A DNA stretch of 6,260 bases from Bdellovibrionales bacterium (GTDB lineage Bacteria > Bdellovibrionota > Bdellovibrionia > Bdellovibrionales > UBA1609). The notes beneath the pieces are model-generated. The model saw only the letters and a program-made list of their open reading frames with translations, made no database searches and was not told the origin of the DNA. Every line of letters begins with the position of its first letter. Position 1 is the stretch's first letter. Positions 1-5,402 of this stretch are shown in pieces. Position numbers and translations under genes: made by a program. Where the stretch lies: the NCBI GenBank assembly GCA_026648125.1, contig JAPKGD010000121.1, positions 1 through 6,260 of the forward strand. Direction: 5' to 3'.

Positions 1-279
1 GCCCTCGTGCTCCCGGGCCTCGACGGTCGGGCGTCCGATGACCCATCGGCGGATGAGGTCCAGCCCCCAGCGGCCGCTGAGTTCGGGGTGGAACTGTGTG
101 GCGACGACGAGGCGATCGCCATCGCCCTGCTCGATGGCGGCGACGGGGTTTGATTCGCCGTGGGCGAAGGTGCTGCCCCGCCAGCCCTTTGGGATCTCGG
201 GGAGGGCGTAGGAGTTCGCGAAGTATGCGTAGCCGCCGGCGAGCGTGCGGCAGGAGTGGCGGGGCTCGGTGAGGTTCCA
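1..279 (-). CDS. hisH: HisH-like glutamine amidotransferase, C-terminal fragment (foreign high-GC segment)
   Basis: The minus-strand frame is open from the window edge to the junction. It begins WNL, as in the HisH motif GWN, then has YAYFANSYAL (HisH: YFVHSY) and VVATQFHPELSG (HisH: GVQFHPEKSG), followed by a closing LDLIRRWV helix. The His and Glu of QFHPE are two members of the class I glutaminase triad. The nucleophile Cys and the N-terminal half are absent. HisH supplies ammonia to HisF for imidazole glycerol phosphate in histidine biosynthesis. The segment is about 71% GC with almost exclusively C- or G-ending codons, unlike every other gene here. About 15 residues follow the usual family end before the window edge, so the stop is not visible. 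A high-GC donor such as a planctomycete or actinobacterium is only a guess. The assignment to HisH rather than another class I amidotransferase rests on the WN, YF..SY and FHPE..G motifs together. Confidence 0.72.
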
Positions 280-283
280 GCGA
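277..283. other. Chimeric junction between hisH-like and rmlC sequence
   Basis: GC falls from about 71% (1-282) to about 36% (283-444) within a few bases. At the same point the minus-strand protein changes from RmlC (QENHSKSIR) to HisH (WNLTEP). RmlC should continue with a VLRGLH-type motif here, and HisH should be preceded by a glutaminase N-terminal half; neither is present. The exact breakpoint is uncertain by a few bases because either parent could have supplied the CGC or TGG codon. No transposon end, direct repeat or att-like site is visible. An assembly or library chimera is the simplest reading. Confidence 0.8.
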
Positions 284-444
284 ATTGATTTAGAATGATT
301 CTCCTGAACCCATGGTCTTGGCCCTTCCCCAAATTCCTCAAAGATTGACATTCTAAAGCCTTCAAAAAAATGGCCTCTTGAATCGCAAAATACTTTTGGA
401 GTCAGCAATTTAATATCTGGAATTTCGAGCGACTTAATGTTCAT
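280..444 (-). CDS. rmlC: dTDP-4-dehydrorhamnose 3,5-epimerase RmlC, N-terminal 55 residues only
   Basis: The first 55 residues match the RmlC start: an N-terminal beta strand, FCDSRGHFFEGF (family F.D.RG.F.E.F) at about 19-30, and WVQENHSKS (family FVQDNHS.S) at about 45-53. RmlC is a cupin epimerase that inverts C3 and C5 of dTDP-4-keto-6-deoxyglucose, the third step to dTDP-L-rhamnose. Full-length proteins are about 180 residues. Here the catalytic His of the RGLH motif and the rest of the jelly roll are lost at the junction, so this fragment cannot be active as shown. Its ATG (442-444) overlaps the rmlA stop as ATGA, indicating translational coupling; a weak AGTGAG lies just upstream. The reading frame happens to run on into the HisH-like segment without a stop up to the window edge. 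Confidence 0.85.
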
Positions 445-1349
445 GCAAACTCACTTGCGACATTATTTAAATATTCGCCATAGGGACTGTTCCAGATTTC
501 CTTGGCTAAGGCAATTAATTCCGAGCGAGAAATCCAGCCCTTTCTAAATGCAATTTCTTCGGGGCACGCAATCTTGATGCCCTGTCTCCTCTCTAGGGTT
601 TGTACAAAGAGGGCGGAATCCATCATAGAGTCGTAGGTTCCTGTGTCTAGCCATGCAGAACCACGGTCCATAACCTTCATTGTCAGGGCATTCTGACGTA
701 GGTACCAGTTCTGAAGATCGCAGATTTCCAACTCGCCTCGCTGGGAGGGTTTTAGCTCGCGCGCCATTCGCGGTGCCTGTTCATCTACAAAGTAGAGTCC
801 AGTCACTGCATAATTTGACTTTGGCCGCATCGGTTTTTCTTCGATACTCAAAATTTCAAAGTTATCGGTGAATTCAATAACGCCATAACGCTGAGGATCG
901 CTTACGCGGTAGGCGAAAATAACCATTCCCTTTTCGAACTCGGATGCCTTACAGAGCATAGAGCTAAAGTTAGCCCCATAGTGAATATTATCGCCAAGGA
1001 CGAGCGCGGATCGCTGGCCATCGATGAAGTCCTCGGCCACAATAAAAGCATGAGCCAAACCCAAAGGCTGATCTTGAACCGCATATTGAATTCGAATTCC
1101 CCATTGCTGTCCTTCACCCAGCAGCCTTTTAAATCTCGGTAAATCCTCCGGAGTTGCGATAAGTAAAATGTCTCGAATGCCTGTAAGCATCAGCGTACTT
1201 AGTGGGTAATAGATCATCGGTTTGTCGTAAACCGGCAATAACTGCTTAGAAATAGGCAAAGTGGCCGGCATCAGCCGAGTCCCCCGGCCCCCGGCGAGAA
1301 CAATCCCCTTTAGAGGCCTAGAGTTGGTTGCGATTTCTGCACAATCCAT
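441..1349 (-). CDS. rmlA: Glucose-1-phosphate thymidylyltransferase RmlA
   Basis: This 302-residue enzyme makes dTDP-glucose from dTTP and glucose-1-phosphate, the first step of dTDP-L-rhamnose synthesis in the cytoplasm. Family motifs run in order: KGIVLAGGRGTRLMPAT (14-30, nucleotide-binding signature), SKQLLPVYDKPMIYYPLS (34-51), PLGLAHAF (95-102), LGDNIHYG (118-125, D120 metal ligand), VIEF...SIEEKP..PKSNYAVTGLYFVD (157-189), RGELEICDL (204-212), WLDTGT (233-238, second metal Asp) and RRQGIKIACPEEIA (254-267). The length is close to the usual 290-295, with about 12 extra N-terminal residues before KGIVLAGG. No start codon occurs at the usual position (the codon there is CTA), and AGAGAGG lies 7 bases before the ATG, which supports the start at 1349. 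The gene begins 40 bases inside the 3' end of rmlB and ends in an ATGA overlap with rmlC, so it is part of one operon. Confidence 0.97.
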   Translation of the reverse strand: MDCAEIATNSRPLKGIVLAGGRGTRLMPATLPISKQLLPVYDKPMIYYPLSTLMLTGIRDILLIATPEDLPRFKRLLGEGQQWGIRIQYAVQDQPLGLAHAFIVAEDFIDGQRSALVLGDNIHYGANFSSMLCKASEFEKGMVIFAYRVSDPQRYGVIEFTDNFEILSIEEKPMRPKSNYAVTGLYFVDEQAPRMARELKPSQRGELEICDLQNWYLRQNALTMKVMDRGSAWLDTGTYDSMMDSALFVQTLERRQGIKIACPEEIAFRKGWISRSELIALAKEIWNSPYGEYLNNVASEFA

Positions 1350-2356
1350 GGGGTCGCCTCTCTTTTATTTTCCAAATACCATTCCACAGTCAGTTTTAAT
1401 CCCTCAGTAAAGTTAACCATAGGAGTCCATCCCAATTTTGTGGATAGCTTAGTTGCATCGAGTGCATATCGCCAGTCATGTCCGGGTCGATCATCTACAA
1501 ACCGAATGAGACTTCTCCGAGGTCCCTGACTTAATGGGCCCGCCAATTCATCAACAAGATCACAAATCGACGTCACTGTCTGTAGATTAGAAATCTCATT
1601 TTGGGCTCCGACGTTGTAGGATTCACCCAGCTCACCATTTCTTAGTATCTGTCGAAGAGCACTGCAGTGGTCGCCGACATAAATCCAGTCTCTCCGATGA
1701 TCACCACGTCCATAGACTGGAATTGGCAAACCATTAAATGCATTAGTTATTGTTTTTGGAATTAACTTTTCGGGGAACTGCCGCGGCCCATAGTTGTTTG
1801 AGCAATGACTAAGTAAGACGGGTAGCTCATAGGTCCGAAAATATGATCTAACAAAATGATCCGAAGACGCTTTAGAGGCAGAATAGGGATTACTGGGCGA
1901 ATACCGATTTCGCTCAGTTGACGGTAAGTCGTCTAAATCGAGAGCTCCGAAGACCTCATCTGTCGACACATGAAGAAGGCGAAACCTTCGCTTTAAATTC
2001 TCATTTTTTCCCAAATAAGATCTTATCGCCTCAAGAAGAGAAAAGGTTCCCAAGACATTAGTATTTACAAAATCAATGGGCGCATGAATCGAACGGTCGA
2101 CATGGCTTTCCGCCGCAAAATGGACCGCAGCATCGGGCCGATAGGTTAAAAGGACCTCTTCTAATCGAGTCTGATCAACCACATCTCCTTGAACAAATAT
2201 GTACCTCGAATCGCCGTGAATTTCGGCCAAGTTCTCCAAATTTGCAGCATAGGTGAGCTTGTCATAGTTTATTACATCTCCCAAACCGGCCCGAAGCCAA
2301 TCCAAGATGAAATTAGAGCCAATAAATCCAGCCCCACCCGTGACAAGAAGCTTCAT
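1310..2356 (-). CDS. rmlB: dTDP-glucose 4,6-dehydratase RmlB
   Basis: RmlB is a 348-residue extended short-chain dehydrogenase that converts dTDP-glucose to dTDP-4-keto-6-deoxyglucose using bound NAD. Visible motifs are TGGAGFIGSNF (6-16, NAD-binding), YDKLTYAANLENL (31-43), GDVVD (57-61), AAESHVDRSI (81-90), HVSTDEVFG (129-137, with the catalytic Thr132-Asp133-Glu134), YSASK (158-162, catalytic Tyr and Lys), NNYGPRQFPEKLIP, GDHRRDWIYVGDH and DDRPGHDWRYALD. An ATG 33 codons upstream (2455) is also in frame, but MKLLVTGG is the normal family N-terminus and AGAGGGGA lies just before it, so 2356 is chosen. It is the first gene of the minus-strand rml operon. Its last 40 bases also encode the start of rmlA. 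Confidence 0.97.
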   Translation of the reverse strand: MKLLVTGGAGFIGSNFILDWLRAGLGDVINYDKLTYAANLENLAEIHGDSRYIFVQGDVVDQTRLEEVLLTYRPDAAVHFAAESHVDRSIHAPIDFVNTNVLGTFSLLEAIRSYLGKNENLKRRFRLLHVSTDEVFGALDLDDLPSTERNRYSPSNPYSASKASSDHFVRSYFRTYELPVLLSHCSNNYGPRQFPEKLIPKTITNAFNGLPIPVYGRGDHRRDWIYVGDHCSALRQILRNGELGESYNVGAQNEISNLQTVTSICDLVDELAGPLSQGPRRSLIRFVDDRPGHDWRYALDATKLSTKLGWTPMVNFTEGLKLTVEWYLENKREATPWIVQKSQPTLGL

Positions 2357-2360
2357 AAAA

Positions 2361-2368
2361 TCCCCTCT
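2361..2368 (-). promoter_or_regulatory. Ribosome binding site that fixes the rmlB start
   Basis: On the minus strand AGAGGGGA is followed by TTTT and the ATG at 2356-2354. This purine-rich match to the anti-Shine-Dalgarno sequence favours the 348-residue product over the 381-residue reading that starts at 2455. The upstream extension also has no counterpart in the dehydratase family. Confidence 0.8.
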
Positions 2369-2431
2369 GGGCAATTCCAATTCAACAACCTGTAATGAGT
2401 CAATCACCCCCTTTTTAAACCGGTTCGGACT

Positions 2432-2448
2432 TCTCATTCCGCATGAGA
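2432..2448. repeat. Short inverted repeat TCTCAT-N5-ATGAGA upstream of rmlB
   Basis: A perfect 6-base dyad with a 5-base spacer lies about 75 bases upstream of the rmlB start codon, in the divergent promoter region. It could be a weak hairpin in the rmlB leader or a regulator site. Dyads of this size are common by chance, so its function is uncertain. Confidence 0.3.
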
Positions 2449-2534
2449 CAATCACAGACCCTGACGCAATGCCGCGACTATATAGACTCCGTTTGGCTGT
2501 TTATGATTAACTAAAGTCTCCCGTTTCCTTCGAT

Positions 2535-2540
2535 GGAGGT
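2535..2540 (+). promoter_or_regulatory. Strong Shine-Dalgarno for the 2544 gene
   Basis: GGAGGT lies three bases before the ATG at 2544. It is the strongest ribosome binding site on the plus strand of this window and supports both the start choice and the reality of the small gene. Confidence 0.75.
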
Positions 2541-2543
2541 CAG

Positions 2544-2981
2544 ATGACTCAATTTTGGAAGCTCGCGACCGCTGCTTTGCTGGCGGTGGGTCTCTTTTCC
2601 AATGTCTCGTTATCTGAAGAGCCCACCCTGGATGGATATATCGATCAAATTGTTGACGGTGTTGCCGGGGGATGGGCCATTGATATGCAAGATCAGGGAG
2701 CGAGCGTTGAAGTTCAATTTTTTGTGGATGATCCCAAGGGAAGGAACAAGAAAAAATTTAGTGGCGTGACTCAGGCTATTTTGCCAAGGCCCGACTTACT
2801 CACCGCTGGTTTTCAAACCGAGACTCATGGATTTCAGCATGAAATAAATTTTAAATTCTTAGATGGAAAGCCACACAAGCTTTATGCGTTTGCAGTTTCA
2901 ACTAAGGACCCTAAGATCCGCCACCTCTTAGGTGGATCGGGAATGGAATTTAAATTTAAAAGAACGATTAAAAAGAAATAG
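2544..2981 (+). CDS. Small secreted protein with a single GW-type beta-sandwich-like domain, function unknown
   Basis: The protein has 145 residues. The first ~24 form a signal peptide: a short N-terminus with one Lys, then the hydrophobic stretch LATAALLAVGLF and a Ser-rich cleavage region before EEPTLDG. The remainder is one domain with the pattern GYID.I.DGVAGGWAID (31-46), a V.V.FFVDDP strand, PRPDL (about 82-86), HGF.H.INF and LDGKPHKLYAFAV (106-118). I recognise this as the often unnamed domain with consensus G..DG...G..GWA.D...V.V..YVDG...RPDL...HGF...DGKPH.LY..A, which occurs singly or repeated in secreted and glycan-linked proteins. Its ligand is not established here. The C-terminus is very basic (KFKRTIKKK). 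It is the first gene of a plus-strand cluster, with only five bases before the glycosyltransferase gene, so a role in surface glycan or envelope biology is an inference from context. No catalytic motif is visible. Confidence 0.82.
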   Translation: MTQFWKLATAALLAVGLFSNVSLSEEPTLDGYIDQIVDGVAGGWAIDMQDQGASVEVQFFVDDPKGRNKKKFSGVTQAILPRPDLLTAGFQTETHGFQHEINFKFLDGKPHKLYAFAVSTKDPKIRHLLGGSGMEFKFKRTIKKK

Positions 2982-2986
2982 GGACC

Positions 2987-4279
2987 TTGAAGCGATATTT
3001 ATTATTTGTTCCTTTAGCCATTGGATGTTACCTCCGATTTGCTTCTTTGGGGGGGTCTCCCCTTTGGAGCGATGAAATTTCAACCCTGTTTTACCTCACT
3101 GACAAAGATCCAAATTCTCTTTTGTGGGATGCAAACATCCCCACTTTTCTAGCAATCATGTGGGGCTGGATTTCAGTGGTTCCATTAAACGAATTCACGC
3201 TTCGTATTCCCGCCGCATTGTTCTCAATGTTCGCTTTGCTCCTATTTGCGAGAATGTGCGCCAAATACCTGCCTTTAGAACAGGCCTTTTGCTCCCTCAT
3301 GCTATTTGCTTCAAATCCTCTTAGCGTCTGGTACGCAGGCGAAGCGCGATCCTATTCAATGCTTGAGCTTGCGGGTGTGGCCACTCTTCTCGCAATAATG
3401 CCTCAAGCTGGCGTTCCATCTTCTCGCTTTCGCCAATACCTTCCTCTTGCTGCGCCACTTATCCATGGCTTGGGAATATTTAGCTTTATGGCAGCTTGGG
3501 TTTCACAACAGAATTCTTTAAGAAAAATTTTAAATCTGAAGAATCTTGGATTTCTTTTGGTTCTGATTGGAGCCAATTTCATCACTATTCGATGGCCATC
3601 CTTGAATTGGATTGGCGCCTATGGTCCTGTTGATTGGTTTTCAAAAACTCTCTCCGCAATAAGTGCCATCGACCAGCGCTATGGATTGATTGTGGGAATT
3701 TTAGCTATCATGGCAATCGCATCGCCAAAGAGCTCCCATCGAACTTATTTTCTTTCTCAAATTGTACTTCTCGTAGTGATAGCTGCTTTTTTGGGAAAGG
3801 CAGTGATGGCTCCACGTTTTTGGATTCTTCTTATCGCCCCCCTTTGCTTGACCTCGGTGACCTTTATGAACCGGTTTCAGAGTATAAGGCGAGGTCGCCA
3901 TTTTTTTATCGGCATTATTCTATTGTTATCCACTGGCTTCGCGATGAGCAGCGCGCAGAATCTCGGCAGAGAGCGGGGCGGATGGATGAAAGCCAATTCG
4001 ATCCTTGGTGATGGAGATTCTTCCGTTCTCGTCGTGGGGCGCTCTGAGCTTTTCAGGTATTTTAGATCCCCTCGTTATAGTTTTATGAGACCTCATCAAT
4101 TTGTGACTCAGTTTTCGGATTTCCCGCAGGGGTCAATTTTGTTGACGAGTCTTTTTAACGTCTCCCTTATTAGGGATCAAGTTGGTGCAGAGAATATCGA
4201 GTTGATAGCAAATTTTTGTTCTGAATGCTTTGAGCCCGTAAGTTTATTGAAAAAGGTTGGCCCCACGAAATTGGAATAG
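2987..4279 (+). CDS. GT39/PMT_2-family polytopic membrane glycosyltransferase
   Basis: This 430-residue, strongly hydrophobic protein has many predicted membrane segments. Near the N-terminus YLRFASLGGSPLWSDE (15-30) is the hallmark first periplasmic loop of GT-C enzymes of the PMT/ArnT type, with Asp29-Glu30 the presumed catalytic or metal-binding acidic pair. EFTLRIPAALFS (69-80) and NPLSVWYAGEARSYS (110-124) are further family-typical segments. Such enzymes move a sugar from a polyprenyl-phosphate donor to a lipid, protein or glycan at the outer face of the inner membrane; donor and acceptor cannot be read from the sequence. It is shorter than many relatives (500-600 residues), and the C-terminal soluble part is only about 100 residues. 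The start is TTG: an in-frame TAA at 2969-2971 rules out an ATG farther upstream. AGGGA sits unusually close to the start, so coupling to the gene ending five bases earlier is likely. A run of seven G (3049-3055) lies in the codons for Gly22-Gly23. Confidence 0.88.
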   Translation: MKRYLLFVPLAIGCYLRFASLGGSPLWSDEISTLFYLTDKDPNSLLWDANIPTFLAIMWGWISVVPLNEFTLRIPAALFSMFALLLFARMCAKYLPLEQAFCSLMLFASNPLSVWYAGEARSYSMLELAGVATLLAIMPQAGVPSSRFRQYLPLAAPLIHGLGIFSFMAAWVSQQNSLRKILNLKNLGFLLVLIGANFITIRWPSLNWIGAYGPVDWFSKTLSAISAIDQRYGLIVGILAIMAIASPKSSHRTYFLSQIVLLVVIAAFLGKAVMAPRFWILLIAPLCLTSVTFMNRFQSIRRGRHFFIGIILLLSTGFAMSSAQNLGRERGGWMKANSILGDGDSSVLVVGRSELFRYFRSPRYSFMRPHQFVTQFSDFPQGSILLTSLFNVSLIRDQVGAENIELIANFCSECFEPVSLLKKVGPTKLE

Positions 4280-4284
4280 AGCGC

Positions 4285-5301
4285 ATGGAAGACTATGGTC
4301 CAACAGACAACATTCTCCTTAGCCTAAATGTGCATGGGCTTTCTATCAATTTACGAGGATCGTGTTCTTCTCAGGTCGTTGATTTTGTTCGCCAATATTT
4401 CAAGGCCTTTGAGTGCGTATCCTCTATTTCTGCCAACGTGGAAATTGAATTGGGCCACACCGCCCCCCCCAAAGGCGCTCTCTTGATATTCAAAACTCGA
4501 ATGTTTAGAGTCTTTCAAAAAGGTTGGCTGCGAATCTGTAACTATGATGCTGATCATTGGCTCTCGCTGCGCAAATCCAAAAATGGAGTTTCCGCTTTTA
4601 TATCAGGTACAGATGAAGCGCCTATGATCGAAATGATAGTCATCCTGCTGTTAAGCCAAATTGGAGAAGGCCTGGATAAACTTGGGCTCCACCGCCTTCA
4701 TGCAGTTGGTTTCGTAACCGGCAAGACCGCGATTGTGATTCCAAGCCCCTCCTACGGCGGAAAATCCTGCATGGCTTTTGAAATCTTAAAAAATACTGAC
4801 TTTGCTCTTCTTAGCGACGAATCGGTTCTCCTTGATAAAAGACTAAACGCATATGCCTTTCCAATTCCGATCGCACTTAGAGACTCCTATGCCCAAACTC
4901 TTCCGGATCCTGAAAGACAGACCCCAGTTTTCAAGAGAAGGGGGCTCGAGCCCAAATACCTCTTTTCAATCCCCAGTCGTCGAATCGCTCCAAAACCTGC
5001 CCCAGCAGATTTTTATTGTGGCATGGGAATGTGGAGTTCATTTCATTGCGCCTGGAGCCTCCTTTGGGGCCTCGGAAATGCACAAATGGTCGAGCTCATG
5101 CTACGTCCAGACAATTTTATTGTCCTTCTTCAGATCTTTCTTAAAAGACTAAGAGTTTCTTTAATCTTAGTCTGGAGACTGGTCTTCATTCGGGGTCGAT
5201 TCGCAGGGGATCACTCCACCCATACTCAGACGGGCCATCGATCGCACTCACCCTCCGCCGCGGGACCCAAAGGGTACCTGTGGAAGCAGCTGGAATCATA
5301 A
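4285..5301 (+). CDS. HprK-related P-loop kinase-like protein
   Basis: The protein has 338 residues. The N-terminal ~110 residues are divergent. The central part resembles the HprK C-terminal kinase fold: LHRLHAVGFV...AIVIPSPSYGGKS (135-161), where SYGGKS is a degenerate Walker A loop (HprK: GxSGxGKS); LLSDES (175-180), at the place of the HprK SDD acidic motif; and PVFKRRGLEPKYLF (214-227). WGLGNAQMVELMLR (261-274) matches the G.G..Q..E..LR segment of HprK-related proteins found near polysaccharide and peptide-modification genes. The true HprK N-terminal domain and a neighbouring HPr gene are absent, so PTS regulation is unlikely; the substrate is unknown. It starts five bases after the glycosyltransferase stop, with a weak GGA upstream. 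A run of eight C (4463-4470) falls at residues 60-62. The last ~25 residues are rich in Ser, His and Gly in a locally GC-rich stretch (about 61%, 5191-5300) and may reflect a late frameshift. Confidence 0.75.
   Translation: MEDYGPTDNILLSLNVHGLSINLRGSCSSQVVDFVRQYFKAFECVSSISANVEIELGHTAPPKGALLIFKTRMFRVFQKGWLRICNYDADHWLSLRKSKNGVSAFISGTDEAPMIEMIVILLLSQIGEGLDKLGLHRLHAVGFVTGKTAIVIPSPSYGGKSCMAFEILKNTDFALLSDESVLLDKRLNAYAFPIPIALRDSYAQTLPDPERQTPVFKRRGLEPKYLFSIPSRRIAPKPAPADFYCGMGMWSSFHCAWSLLWGLGNAQMVELMLRPDNFIVLLQIFLKRLRVSLILVWRLVFIRGRFAGDHSTHTQTGHRSHSPSAAGPKGYLWKQLES
5146..5173. repeat. Perfect 9-base inverted repeat inside the HprK-like gene
   Basis: AGACTAAGA at 5146-5154 is the exact reverse complement of TCTTAGTCT at 5165-5173, with a 10-base spacer. 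In RNA this would form an AT-rich 9-bp stem. It lies about 130 bases before the stop codon of the HprK-like gene, over residues 288-297. No T-run follows, so it is not a standard intrinsic terminator. It may be a regulatory or stability hairpin, or chance. Confidence 0.5.
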
Positions 5302-5402
5302 GATGACAAAAATGGGAATCCACCTGTACTGACTATGATCGTTTAGGCGCCACCCTTACTGCTCCTCGAGGGCCTGCAAGTTGCATTTTGGATTCAATAG
5401 AT
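5302..5402 (+). other. Intergenic gap between the HprK-like and M48 peptidase genes
   Basis: This stretch of 101 bases has no gene, no clear terminator and no clear promoter. A short dyad, TGCAA-G-TTGCA, occupies 5375-5385, 17 bases before the peptidase ATG. The gap is long compared with the five-base gaps upstream, so the peptidase may have its own promoter, but no -35/-10 pair stands out. Confidence 0.4.

Larger units (their letters stand above)
2357..2543. promoter_or_regulatory. Divergent intergenic region with promoters for rmlB and the 2544 gene
   Basis: This 187-base gap separates head-to-head genes, so it must hold promoters in both directions unless transcription enters from outside. 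For the plus strand, TATGAT at 2502-2507 matches the -10 consensus at five of six positions and would give a leader of about 30 bases, but no convincing -35 lies at the right distance. A TATATA occurs at 2479-2484 and reads the same on both strands. Two small dyads are present: AACCGGTT (2418-2425) and TCTCAT-N5-ATGAGA (2432-2448). Either could be an operator, but nothing identifies a regulator. Confidence 0.5.

Noticed and set aside
1..444. A new bifunctional epimerase-amidotransferase fusion protein
   Set aside because: Neither half contains a complete domain or active site, the join falls in the middle of both folds, and GC changes sharply at the same base. A chance in-frame join is much simpler.
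2374..2403. A sigma-70 promoter for rmlB (TTGACT at 2403-2398, TGGAAT at 2379-2374, minus strand)
   Set aside because: The predicted transcript would begin at about the ribosome binding site, leaving almost no leader, and the -10 matches at only four positions.
2357..2455. A 33-residue N-terminal extension of RmlB starting at 2455
   Set aside because: The family begins at MKLLVTGG, a strong ribosome binding site precedes the ATG at 2356, and the extension shows no signal peptide or known motif.
3634..4011. A 125-residue plus-strand open frame
   Set aside because: It is a shadow of the GT39 gene: Ser/Arg/His-rich composition, no domain, and full overlap with the hydrophobic main frame.
4853..5152. 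A separate 99-residue plus-strand gene inside the HprK-like gene
   Set aside because: It is in a shifted frame over a region where the main frame carries family motifs (PVFKRRG.EPKYLF and GLGNAQMVELMLR). It has no ribosome binding site of note and no recognisable domain.
5146..5173. Intrinsic transcription terminator
   Set aside because: The stem is AT-rich and is followed by TGGAGACTGG rather than a T-run, and it lies inside a coding region.
4285..5301. A bona fide HPr kinase/phosphorylase controlling a sugar phosphotransferase system
   Set aside because: There is no HPr, EI or EIIA gene nearby, no HprK N-terminal domain is recognisable, and the P-loop is degenerate. An HprK-related role in a glycan cluster fits better.
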